Below, piece by piece: positions 4,853 to 11,636 of a stretch of 16,545 bases of DNA; position 1 is the stretch's first letter; every line of letters starts with the position of its first letter. The notes below the pieces were generated by a model that had not been told where the DNA came from, searched no databases, and saw only the letters and a program-made list of their open reading frames with translations. Source of the stretch: an uncultured Christensenellaceae bacterium. Its GTDB lineage: Bacteria > Bacillota > Clostridia > Christensenellales > Pumilibacteraceae. A program made the translations under genes and the position numbers. The DNA is taken from positions 1 to 16,545 of the forward strand of contig CAJUQF010000001.1 in NCBI GenBank assembly GCA_910588315.1, in the 5' to 3' direction.

Positions 4853-6109
4853 ATGAACATGAACAAAATCAAACTCGGCGTCGTGGGCGTTCACCGCGGC
4901 AAAACAATGATGGACTACTGTAAAAACGACAAGCGCGTCAAACTTACCGCCGTTTGCGACTTCTTTAAACCGGCGCTCGATAAGATGGCGGAATATGCTT
5001 ACGACGGTGTAAAGTTTTTTTACGATTTCGACGAGTTTCTCGCCAAATCGGACATAGACGCAGTCGTACTTGCAAACTATGCGACCGAACACGCGCCGCT
5101 CGCAATAAAATGTTTAAAGGCAGACAAACACGTACTTAGCGAAGTCCTGCCCGTGCAGACTTTTGCTGAAGCCGTTGCGCTCGTCGAAGCTGTCGAAAGC
5201 AGCAACGCGGTATACGCGTACGCCGAAAACTATTGTTATATGGCAGCGCCGCGCGAAATGAAACGACTGTACGAAAACGGTGAACTCGGCACGTTCGAGT
5301 ACGGCGAAGGCGAATATTTACATAATTGCGAGCCTATTTGGCCCGAGATTACATACGGCGATCCCAAACATTGGCGCAATAACATACACACGTTTTATTA
5401 TTGCACGCATTCAATCGGACCGCTCGTTCATATCTCGGGTCTCAAACCCGTGAAAGTCACCGGTTTCGAATTGCCTTACAACAATCGCACCGCACGCATG
5501 GGCGAAAAATGCGGCTGGGGCGGACTCATAATAATCACGCTCGAAAACGGCGCGATAATAAAAAGTATTCACGGCTTGGCGTCCAGCCGCAACTCGATAT
5601 GGTTTAGCATTTACGGCTCGCTCGGCGCCTGCGAAAGCGGCAGAGAAACTCCCGAGGGCACGGGCAACGTCGATAAGATCTACACCAATCTCGATCGCTA
5701 CGAAGGCGAAAACGTCGACCGCCGTATAGCGTATACCCCCGTCGACAAACTGATAGGCAAAGCCGAACGTACGGGACACGGCGGTTCGGACTACTATACG
5801 ATGTACAACTTTATAAGCAAGCTTTGCGGCGATAAAACCGCCGACACCATAGACGTGTACGAAGCGCTCGATATGGGCTTGCCGGGTCTTCTCGCCTACC
5901 GCTCCGCGCTAAACGGAAACATCCCGATGGACTATCCCGATTTCAGAGACAAAACGATACGCGACAAGTACAGAAACGACACCGCTTGTACTGATAAAAA
6001 AGTCGCCGGCAAAATGCTTCAGCCGTCATATTCCAAAGGCAATCCGATAGTCCCCGACGAAGTATACGAGCTTACGCGTAAAGCATACGAACAAATGCAG
6101 GAAAAATAG
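4853..6109 (+). CDS. Gfo/Idh/MocA-family oxidoreductase
   Basis: This 418-residue protein is a predicted NAD(P)-dependent dehydrogenase acting on a sugar or sugar derivative in the cytoplasm. The N-terminal Rossmann fold shows a GVVGVHRG nucleotide loop near residues 9-16, an acidic strand end (AVCD), and HAPLAIKCLKADKHVLSEV, where the usual EKP motif is changed to SEVLP. The C-terminal substrate domain carries YGEGEYLHN and the CTHSIGPLVHISG segment with the expected catalytic-region histidine. The TH-x-x-GP pattern recalls NAD-dependent glycosidases of this fold (GH109 type), so the reaction could be hydrolytic; this is not decided. GGAG lies 5 bases before the ATG. It is the only plus-strand gene here, divergent from the AraC-type regulator, with a weak promoter region that would fit activator control. 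Confidence 0.88.
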   Translation: MNMNKIKLGVVGVHRGKTMMDYCKNDKRVKLTAVCDFFKPALDKMAEYAYDGVKFFYDFDEFLAKSDIDAVVLANYATEHAPLAIKCLKADKHVLSEVLPVQTFAEAVALVEAVESSNAVYAYAENYCYMAAPREMKRLYENGELGTFEYGEGEYLHNCEPIWPEITYGDPKHWRNNIHTFYYCTHSIGPLVHISGLKPVKVTGFELPYNNRTARMGEKCGWGGLIIITLENGAIIKSIHGLASSRNSIWFSIYGSLGACESGRETPEGTGNVDKIYTNLDRYEGENVDRRIAYTPVDKLIGKAERTGHGGSDYYTMYNFISKLCGDKTADTIDVYEALDMGLPGLLAYRSALNGNIPMDYPDFRDKTIRDKYRNDTACTDKKVAGKMLQPSYSKGNPIVPDEVYELTRKAYEQMQEK

Positions 6110-6130
6110 TACGGAATAGACTATATTTAA

Positions 6131-6168
6131 AATCGGCGAAGCATAGCGCGCTTTGCCGATTCTTTTTT
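6131..6168 (+). terminator. Rho-independent terminator after the oxidoreductase
   Basis: AATCGGCGAAGC (6131-6142) pairs with GCTTTGCCGATT (6150-6161), with one G-U pair, around a seven-base loop, and is followed by CTTTTTT. It begins 22 bases past the stop codon. Confidence 0.85.
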
Positions 6169-6202
6169 GACGTAAAATATCTATTCGACGCACTTTCGCA
6201 AT

Positions 6203-6340
6203 TTATTCACTGCGCTTAAAAGCTCTTTGCTCGAAGTGTTCGATTTTTTCCAATAACGCGGTTTGCAACGACGATTCGGAAAACATTTTTTCGAGATTGC
6301 GATTTTCCGCCGACAGCTCTTGCCGTTGGCTCTCGTAACG
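6203..6340 (-). pseudogene. Possible remnant of a coding sequence (coiled-coil-like)
   Basis: On the minus strand a frame of about 45 codons, ending at a TAA at 6203-6205, reads like real protein: ESQRQELSAENRNLEKMF continuing into a Leu/Glu/Lys-rich amphipathic stretch. It has no good start codon and no ribosome binding site, is closed upstream by a stop, and lies just beyond the end of the deacetylase gene. It could be the decayed 3' end of a lost gene or chance. I do not recognise the family. Confidence 0.25.
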
Positions 6341-6350
6341 TTACGATCGG

Positions 6351-7442
6351 TTACTTATGATATCCGCCTTTGTACGAAAACGAACGAAAACGCGTGCTGT
6401 CGTATATCGTGCGCGTATCGGCAAGGTGTTCGTAAGACTGTCGGTACAATCGCAATGCCGTGCCGTCGAAAGGCAGACGATAAACATACTTTGCATCCGT
6501 GCTTTTGCGTTCGTAATCCGTGCCGGCAAAATTTCCCACGCATAAGAAAACATCGAACCCGTATCTTTTGAATATGTCGTTTTTTGCACTGCGCGCCTTG
6601 TGTTCGCCCGCCGGATAACAAAGCACGCGCGTCGTACCCACGATCGGCGCAATGTAATTCTGCCACATAGCGCAGTCCTTTTCTATCATAGCGGCGGAAC
6701 AGCTGTTAAAATATTTATGATAATACGTGTGCGATGCGAACGTATAGCCGCGCGTTTTAAGTTCTGCAACGACCGTTTTGCACGCTGCAATCTGCTCCGC
6801 TTGTTTTTGCTCCGAAACCCTGCAATCGGGCGTACATCTATAGCCGAGTATACCGTTATATCCGTTTACGCACAGCGTCGCTCTCGCTCCGTCGATCGAA
6901 AAGTCCGGGTGCGTCTCTATAAAGCTTTCGAGTATGGAAATGTTTTCGCGCTCGCGCGTCACTTGCGGCTCGGCACGCTCGGTATAATCGCAGATCTTGC
7001 CGCCGTGCAACACTATCCTGTCTATACAGCCGCGATCTACCGTATCGTAAGTCATATCGTCGAACGACATTACAAGCGGTTTTTTATCTCGCGGCAGCAT
7101 TAACGGCTCGCCGCTTATCGCTTTGTCGAGCGACACGAGAACATATCCGTTTTTATACAGTTCGTCGAGCAGCGCTTTGAATTCCTTTGCCGTCAAGTGA
7201 TCCTTATCGAAACAGTCGCGCAAAGCATTATCCGGCGCGTATGCCTTAACCGTATCGAATATAAGCTCGTGCGTGAAAATATGCTCGATCTTGCCGACAT
7301 ACTCGACACACGCGTCATCTCCCGCTGCCGCCGCGCCCGTAAAGCATGAAAGCGCAAACACCGACGCCGCTATCGCCGCGATCAAAATAAGAAAGCGTTT
7401 AAGAATACATATACCGTTACACATACATATATCTTGCGTCAT
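6351..7442 (-). CDS. Exported polysaccharide deacetylase (NodB-type, carbohydrate esterase 4 fold)
   Basis: The 363-residue product is predicted to remove acyl groups from a cell-envelope or environmental polysaccharide outside the membrane. A hydrophobic export signal spans about residues 14-40. The NodB motifs are visible: FDD with the metal/base aspartates at D128-D129, the HxxxH metal pair at H238 and H242 (SHTYYHKY), and the YPAG motif at about 276-279. A long insertion with several cysteines (residues about 139-215) lies between the first two motifs, so disulfides are possible outside the cell. The first ATG (7442) has no clear ribosome binding site; an in-frame ATG at codon 7 is an alternative. 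Substrate is unknown, and no cell-wall genes adjoin it. Confidence 0.85.
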   Translation of the reverse strand: MTQDICMCNGICILKRFLILIAAIAASVFALSCFTGAAAAGDDACVEYVGKIEHIFTHELIFDTVKAYAPDNALRDCFDKDHLTAKEFKALLDELYKNGYVLVSLDKAISGEPLMLPRDKKPLVMSFDDMTYDTVDRGCIDRIVLHGGKICDYTERAEPQVTRERENISILESFIETHPDFSIDGARATLCVNGYNGILGYRCTPDCRVSEQKQAEQIAACKTVVAELKTRGYTFASHTYYHKYFNSCSAAMIEKDCAMWQNYIAPIVGTTRVLCYPAGEHKARSAKNDIFKRYGFDVFLCVGNFAGTDYERKSTDAKYVYRLPFDGTALRLYRQSYEHLADTRTIYDSTRFRSFSYKGGYHK

Positions 7443-7527
7443 AGCAAAATATAAATACGCCGCCTATCCGAGAACACCATACAAGTAAATAAATATATCG
7501 CAATAACCGTCTTTTCGCAAAGCTCAT

Positions 7528-7569
7528 AAAAAATCGGACTGCAACCTATCATGTCAGTTGCAATCCGAT
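7528..7569 (-). terminator. Rho-independent terminator after upp
   Basis: Thirteen-base arms at 7533-7545 and 7557-7569 (one mismatch) form a stem with an eleven-base loop, followed on the minus strand by six T (complement of 7528-7533). It lies 20 bases past the upp stop and closes the uraA-upp operon. Confidence 0.85.
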
Positions 7570-7588
7570 CGACCGTTTATATATTATT

Positions 7589-8227
7589 TTATTTCGTGCC
7601 GAACAAGCGATCTCCGGCATCCCCCAATCCGGGCAGAATGTATCCGTTTTCGTTGAGTTTTTCGTCAAGCACCGCGACGAATATCTTGACGTCGGGATGC
7701 GCGGTCGCGAGCCGCTCGACGCCCTCGGGCGCGGCGATTATCGACATCTGGCGTATATCTTTGCAACCCTTGCTTTTAAGCAGGTCGATCGCAGCGGCAG
7801 CCGATCCGCCGGTAGCGAGCATCGGATCGAGTACGATCGCGCGCATCTTTTCCACGCCTTCCGGCAGCTTGCAGTAATATTCCTGCGGCTCGAGCGTTTG
7901 CTCGTCGCGGTACATACCGATATGTCCTACCTTAGCCGTCGGGAAAAGCGTGTGTACGCCGGGGACCATGCCGAGTCCCGCGCGAAGTACGGGAATGACC
8001 GCAACGGAATTTTCCGGGATCATTTTCTGCTTGCATTTTACGAGCGGCGTTACGACGTCCACTTCGTGTGTGGGCAGATCTTTGAACGCCTCGTATGTCA
8101 ACAGCATCGTTATCTCTTCCACAAGCTCGCGGAAATCTTTTGTACGTGTTTCGACCGAACGCAATATCGCTATCTTATGGCTGATAAGCGGATGGTCGAG
8201 GATCGTCACGTTATCGAATTTTTTCAT
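7589..8227 (-). CDS. upp: Uracil phosphoribosyltransferase
   Basis: This enzyme converts uracil and PRPP to UMP in pyrimidine salvage. The roughly 212-residue product has the family N-terminus (NVTILDHPLISHKIAILR), VIPVLRAGLGMVPG, the PRPP-binding loop VLDPMLATGGSA, and the uracil-binding C-terminal segment YILPGLGDAGDRLFGT. Two ATGs lie six bases apart (8233 and 8227); GAGAGG is too close to the first and correctly placed for the second, so I prefer 8227. The gene follows uraA by about 14-20 bases on the same strand, so imported uracil is trapped at once as UMP. A terminator follows. Confidence 0.97.
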   Translation of the reverse strand: MKKFDNVTILDHPLISHKIAILRSVETRTKDFRELVEEITMLLTYEAFKDLPTHEVDVVTPLVKCKQKMIPENSVAVIPVLRAGLGMVPGVHTLFPTAKVGHIGMYRDEQTLEPQEYYCKLPEGVEKMRAIVLDPMLATGGSAAAAIDLLKSKGCKDIRQMSIIAAPEGVERLATAHPDVKIFVAVLDEKLNENGYILPGLGDAGDRLFGTK

Positions 8228-8247
8228 CTGCATTTTCCTCTCGTGAT

Positions 8248-9789
8248 CTATTCCGTTTTATCTTCCGCCGATGCGGGTTCCGTTACCGTGTCGGGGACTG
8301 TTTCGTCAGCGACTGCGTTTACCGTCTCGTTAGTTTCGGACGTTTCGCCGACATCCGACTTTTTGTTCTTAATATTGACAAGCAAGTTTGTAAGGATACC
8401 GAGAATAAGCGCGCACGCGACCGATGTGATCGTAACTTTGCCTATAGTAAGCACCATGCCGCCGACGCCTGCGATCAGTATTACGCAAACCGTGAACAGA
8501 TTGCGGTTTTCGTTGAGATCGACTTTCTGTATCATCTTGAGACCGCTGACCGCTATAAACCCGTAAAGCGCGATACACACGCCGCCCATGACGCATTTGG
8601 GAATGCTTGCAAGGAAGAGCGTGAACGGCGCTATGAACGCAGAGAGGATCGCCATGCACGCAGTTACGAATATCGTTATGACCGACGCGTTGCGCGAGAT
8701 AGCCACGCAGCCGACCGATTCGCCGTAAGTCGTGTTGGGGCAACCGCCGAAGAACGCGCCCGCGATCGAACCGACGCCGTCGCCGAGAAGCGTGCGATGA
8801 AGTCCGGGATCTTTGAGAAGATCGTGTTCTATTATGGACGAAATGTTCTTGTGGTCGGCAAGATGTTCGGCGAACACTACGAACGCGACCGGTATGTACG
8901 CGACCGCTATCGTGCCGATGTACGCGCCGACGGACCCGTTCTTGCCCGCGACATATCCGCCCTTGAACGCTTCGATAAACGCGAAGTCAGGATACCAGGC
9001 TTCCGGCGTGCCGAGCGTTTCGAACGGAGTGAAATCGATGACGCGCAGCATCTCCGCACCCTCGATATAACTGAATCCCGTGAAGATAGCAGCTACCGCA
9101 TAGCCGGCAAGTATGCCGAGAATAAACGGTATCATCTTGGTCATCTTCTTGCCGTAGACCGAACATACGATAGTCACACCGAGCGTAACGAGTCCGCAGA
9201 ACAGAGCGATGAACGTATTCGCGTAAGGCACGGATACGACGTTCGGGACTATCGTCTCGACTTTATCGACAATGTCGATGATAGTGCCGTCGATGATATC
9301 GTGCATTGCGCTGCCGCTCATAAGATCGCCTATCGCATTACCGGCAAGCGAAAGACCGATGATCGCGACCGTAGGTCCTATAACTACCGCAGGCATGATC
9401 TTGTCGATCCATTTGACGCCCGCAAATTTGACTACGACCGCGATTATCACATAAACGATACCTGCAAACACCGCGCCGATAAGAAGTCCCAAATATCCGA
9501 GCGACATAGACACGCCGCCGGCGAACGCCGCGCCCATCGATCCCAAGAACGCGAACGAACTGCCCAAGAATACCGGGCTTTTGAATCTCGTAAACAGTAA
9601 GTAGACGATCGTGCCGACGCCCGCGCCGAAAAGCGCCGCCGAAGGTTGCATGCCGTTTTTGATAATCATAGGCACGGCAATAGTTGCGGCAAGTATCGCC
9701 AGGAGCTGTTGCAGCGAAAACAGGAACATCTGTCCTACTTTCATGCTGCTGTTGCCCGGGCGGTCCTTGACGCCGTAGATCATTTCCAT
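8248..9789 (-). CDS. uraA: Uracil permease, NCS2 (nucleobase:cation symporter-2) family
   Basis: The 513-residue membrane protein is predicted to import uracil with protons. It shows many hydrophobic segments, the N-terminal QQLLAILAATIAVP and FLGSSFAFLG motifs, the AEHLADH motif with the substrate-contacting glutamate (E308 here), and GDGVGSIAGAFFGGCPNTTYGES with the second family glutamate (E357). It has an acidic Thr/Glu-rich C-terminal tail of about 40 residues (474-513) beyond the last helix, which most relatives lack and whose role is unknown. GGGAG lies 8 bases before the ATG at 9789. It is the first gene of uraA-upp, which supports uracil over xanthine as substrate. Its leader carries an attenuator-like hairpin. 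Confidence 0.95.
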   Translation of the reverse strand: MEMIYGVKDRPGNSSMKVGQMFLFSLQQLLAILAATIAVPMIIKNGMQPSAALFGAGVGTIVYLLFTRFKSPVFLGSSFAFLGSMGAAFAGGVSMSLGYLGLLIGAVFAGIVYVIIAVVVKFAGVKWIDKIMPAVVIGPTVAIIGLSLAGNAIGDLMSGSAMHDIIDGTIIDIVDKVETIVPNVVSVPYANTFIALFCGLVTLGVTIVCSVYGKKMTKMIPFILGILAGYAVAAIFTGFSYIEGAEMLRVIDFTPFETLGTPEAWYPDFAFIEAFKGGYVAGKNGSVGAYIGTIAVAYIPVAFVVFAEHLADHKNISSIIEHDLLKDPGLHRTLLGDGVGSIAGAFFGGCPNTTYGESVGCVAISRNASVITIFVTACMAILSAFIAPFTLFLASIPKCVMGGVCIALYGFIAVSGLKMIQKVDLNENRNLFTVCVILIAGVGGMVLTIGKVTITSVACALILGILTNLLVNIKNKKSDVGETSETNETVNAVADETVPDTVTEPASAEDKTE

Positions 9790-9823
9790 AGTTTTATCTC
9801 CCGTATTTTATTGAATCCTGCCG

Positions 9824-9869
9824 AAAAAAAGCAAAATTTTTTTGCCGTTTTACGGCACAATTATTTTGC
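9824..9869 (-). promoter_or_regulatory. Attenuator-like hairpin in the uraA leader
   Basis: In the minus-strand RNA, GCAAAAT (9863-9869) pairs with ATTTTGC (9831-9837). Inside this, TGCCGT and ACGGCA form a tight stem with a three-base loop. Seven U follow (complement of 9824-9830). The structure lies between the promoter at 9889-9917 and the uraA start, so it can stop transcription before the gene. A TGCCGA just upstream (about 9871-9876) can pair with TCGGCA just past the U run, giving a competing fold. Regulation by pyrimidines is inferred from the gene; I do not see a standard PyrR-binding loop. Confidence 0.6.
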
Positions 9870-9888
9870 TATCGGCACAACCTTGTCT

Positions 9889-9917
9889 ATAATAACAGAA
9901 TCAAACGTCAATGTCAA
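9889..9917 (-). promoter_or_regulatory. Sigma-A-type promoter of uraA-upp
   Basis: TTGACA (9912-9917) and TATTAT (9889-9894) are separated by exactly 17 bases. The predicted start near 9882 gives a leader of about 93 nt that includes the hairpin at 9831-9869. Confidence 0.8.
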
Positions 9918-10020
9918 TACTTCGACGTTAAAAAACAAAAATATCGAAAATTTTATCCTGACGTCGACTGTCTGAATGAAAGTGTACAATATCGTAATAG
10001 TAAAACATTACGTTGTACAA

Positions 10021-10106
10021 TTCGTAGGGCAGGCAGACCCTTGACCGCCGTTACTTCGATTATTGCTTTGCCATAAGCGGAGCGCAAGGGTCTGCGCTCC
10101 CTACAA
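10021..10106 (+). repeat. REP-like unit 1
   Basis: The unit begins TTCGTAGGGCAGGCAGACCC and ends GGGTCTGCGCTCCCTAC, imperfect terminal inverted repeats. The right half forms GGAGCGCA-AGGGTC-TGCGCTCC. The left half reads TTGACCGCC instead of TTGCCTGCC, which breaks its left hairpin. Confidence 0.85.
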
Positions 10107-10151
10107 ACATCTTTCTGTTATTGCTTTACGGTAAGCATTTACATTGTGTAA

Positions 10152-10238
10152 TTCGTAGGGCAGGCAGACTCCTGACCGCCGCTCTCTTGTTTATTGCTTT
10201 GCCATAAGCGGAGCGCAAGGGTCTGCGCTCCCTACGAA
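10152..10238 (+). repeat. REP-like unit 2
   Basis: Same layout as unit 1, with CTGACCGCC in the left half (left hairpin broken) and an intact right hairpin ending CCCTACGAA. Confidence 0.85.
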
Positions 10239-10327
10239 GATCGGTTCTGTAATAGCATTTCGGTAAAACAATGGTGTTATGGAAATTTATAAACAATTGC
10301 TTATCGTAAAGCATTTATAACGTGCAA

Positions 10328-10414
10328 TTCGTAGGGCAGGCAGACCCTTGCCTGCCACAACTTCGATTATTGCTTTTCCATACACGGAGCGCATGGGTCT
10401 GCGCTCCCTACTAA
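10328..10414 (+). repeat. REP-like unit 3
   Basis: The left hairpin GGCAGGCA / TGCCTGCC is intact. The right hairpin is slightly changed (GGAGCGCAtGGGTC). The end reads CCCTACTAA. Confidence 0.85.
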
Positions 10415-10502
10415 TGTCGTTTCTATAATAGCGTTACGATAAAATAATGGTATTATGGGAATTATAAACAATTGTTTATAGTAACGAAATTTCATTGCGC
10501 AA

Positions 10503-10531
10503 TTCGTAGGGAACGACGTCTCGGCGTTCCG
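10503..10531 (+). repeat. Short variant unit 4
   Basis: It shares the start TTCGTAGGG, then has the palindrome GGAACG / CGTTCC (10510-10530 region) in place of the usual unit body. It is probably a related but distinct short palindrome sharing the same left boundary. Confidence 0.6.
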
Positions 10532-10562
10532 TTTGTTATCGTAAAACAATTTTGTTGTGTAA

Positions 10563-10649
10563 TTCGTAGGGCAGGCAGACTCTTGCCTGCCACAACTTCG
10601 ATTATTGCTTTGCCGTATGCGGAGCGCAAGGGTCTGCGCTCCCTACGAA
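10563..10649 (+). repeat. REP-like unit 5
   Basis: This is the best-preserved unit, with both internal hairpins (GGCAGGCA / TGCCTGCC and GGAGCGCA / TGCGCTCC) and the terminal CCCTACGAA intact. Confidence 0.85.
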
Positions 10650-10731
10650 CATCTTTCTGTTATTGCTTTACGATAAAATGCAAATATGTTATTGTCGACA
10701 GTCATTCTTATAATTCGCACTCTTTGAAAAT

Positions 10732-10771
10732 AAAAAATCACGGAACGATATTTGCATCTGTCGTCCCGTGA
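10732..10771 (-). terminator. Rho-independent terminator after the response regulator gene
   Basis: TCACGGAACGA (10738-10748) pairs with TCGTCCCGTGA (10761-10771) with one mismatch, and six T follow on the minus strand (complement of 10732-10737). It lies 37 bases past the stop codon. Confidence 0.8.
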
Positions 10772-10807
10772 CATTTGATGTTTATTAACGTCGCTACCTT
10801 GCACATA

Positions 10808-11470
10808 TCAAAGTATCGCTTTGTAACCCATGCCGCGCACCGTTACTATCTTGTCGCGGTAATTCTCGCCCAGCGATTTTCTGAGCATCTTGATATGCGT
10901 ATCTACGGTGCGATCGTCCCCGTAATAATCGAAGCCCCAGATCTTATCCAAGAGTTCCTGACGCGAAAACGCTTTGCCGTTGTAGCGCGCGAGCAAAAAC
11001 AACAATTCGCATTCTTTGGGCGTCATGGGAATACGCTTGCCCGATATAAACACGGCACAGCCCGCAAAATCTATAACGAGATCGCCCGACACCATTTTGT
11101 CTTCGCTTATAGCGCCCCTGCGCATGATTGCGGCGGCACGCGCCATAAGTTCTTTCGGACTGAACGGCTTGGTCACATAATCGTCCGCACCCATTTCGAA
11201 TCCGTGGAGTTTATCGTATTCTTCCACACGGGCGGAAAGCATGATTATAGGAGTCTGCTTCATTTTGCGGATCTCTTTGGTCGCGGAAAATCCGTCCAGC
11301 TTGGGCATCATCGCGTCCATGATTATCATGTCGAAATCCTGTTCGCGGGCTTTGCGCACAGCGTCCATGCCGTCGGATGCAAATTCGGTTTCGTAACCTT
11401 CGAACTTGCAATATTCCTTAATGATTTGGCGAATACCTTGTTCGTCGTCCGCTATGAGAAATTTAGCCAT
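10808..11470 (-). CDS. OmpR/PhoB-family response regulator
   Basis: The 220-residue protein has a receiver domain with the acidic pair D8-D9, phospho-acceptor D52 (MIIMDAMMP), S79 and K101 (TKPF), then a winged-helix DNA-binding domain (about residues 125-220) with TPKECELLFLLA, KIWGFDYYGDDRTVDTHIKMLRKSL and the terminal RGMGYK. All phosphorelay residues are present. AAGGAGG precedes the ATG at 11470. It has its own promoter and terminator and no histidine kinase gene next to it, so it is an orphan in this window. The neighbouring P-type ATPase and ABC importer might be targets, but nothing here proves it. Confidence 0.95.
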   Translation of the reverse strand: MAKFLIADDEQGIRQIIKEYCKFEGYETEFASDGMDAVRKAREQDFDMIIMDAMMPKLDGFSATKEIRKMKQTPIIMLSARVEEYDKLHGFEMGADDYVTKPFSPKELMARAAAIMRRGAISEDKMVSGDLVIDFAGCAVFISGKRIPMTPKECELLFLLARYNGKAFSRQELLDKIWGFDYYGDDRTVDTHIKMLRKSLGENYRDKIVTVRGMGYKAIL

Positions 11471-11497
11471 AACTCCTCCTTCTTATGTAGTAAAAAC

Positions 11498-11526
11498 ATT
11501 CTACACAAGAATTATGTAAATTGCAA
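11498..11526 (-). promoter_or_regulatory. Promoter of the response regulator gene
   Basis: TTGCAA (11521-11526) and TAGAAT (11498-11503) are separated by 17 bases, about 27 bases before the ribosome binding site and start codon. It indicates separate transcription from the upstream ATPase gene. Confidence 0.65.
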
Positions 11527-11581
11527 GCTATTACGGTATCATTATTGTGAAATGATATGTCAAAACTCACACATGGTGCTT

Positions 11582-11608
11582 AAAAAGAGCGGATAGCATG
11601 CAATCGGC
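11582..11608 (-). terminator. Weak possible terminator after the P-type ATPase gene
   Basis: An imperfect palindrome, GCGGATAGCA (11589-11598) against TGCAATCGGC (11599-11608) with two mismatches, is followed on the minus strand by TCTTTTT. The stem is poor, so this is a tentative 3' end for the ATPase transcript. Confidence 0.3.
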
Positions 11609-11636
11609 GTTATTATTCGGTCGTTCGTTTACAGAG

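Larger units (their letters stand above)
9960..10731. repeat. Cluster of REP-like palindromic repeats between uraA and the response regulator gene
   Basis: This stretch holds no convincing gene. It contains four full units of about 86 bases (10021-10106, 10152-10238, 10328-10414, 10563-10649) and a short variant (10503-10531), separated by AT-rich spacers of 30-90 bases that are themselves similar (for example CTTTACGATAAA and TTGTGTAATTCG recur). All units share orientation. The cluster lies behind the response regulator terminator and upstream of the uraA promoter. Short ORFs here translate the repeats and are not genes. Confidence 0.85.

Noticed and set aside
7589..8233. upp start at the first ATG, 8233
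   Set aside because: The ribosome binding site is too close to this ATG but well spaced for 8227. The difference is only two residues, so this is a mild preference.
8797..9600. Plus-strand open frame opposite uraA
   Set aside because: It is an antisense shadow, rich in Arg, Asp and Tyr with no family features; uraA on the minus strand is unambiguous.
9824..9890. Classical PyrR-binding loop in the uraA leader
   Set aside because: I could not find the conserved loop sequence; only the terminator-like hairpin and alternative pairings are supported.
10021..10649. Possible CRISPR array from the regularly recurring repeats
   Set aside because: Units are about 86 bases with variable spacing (about 60-176), the spacers resemble one another, and no cas genes are present.
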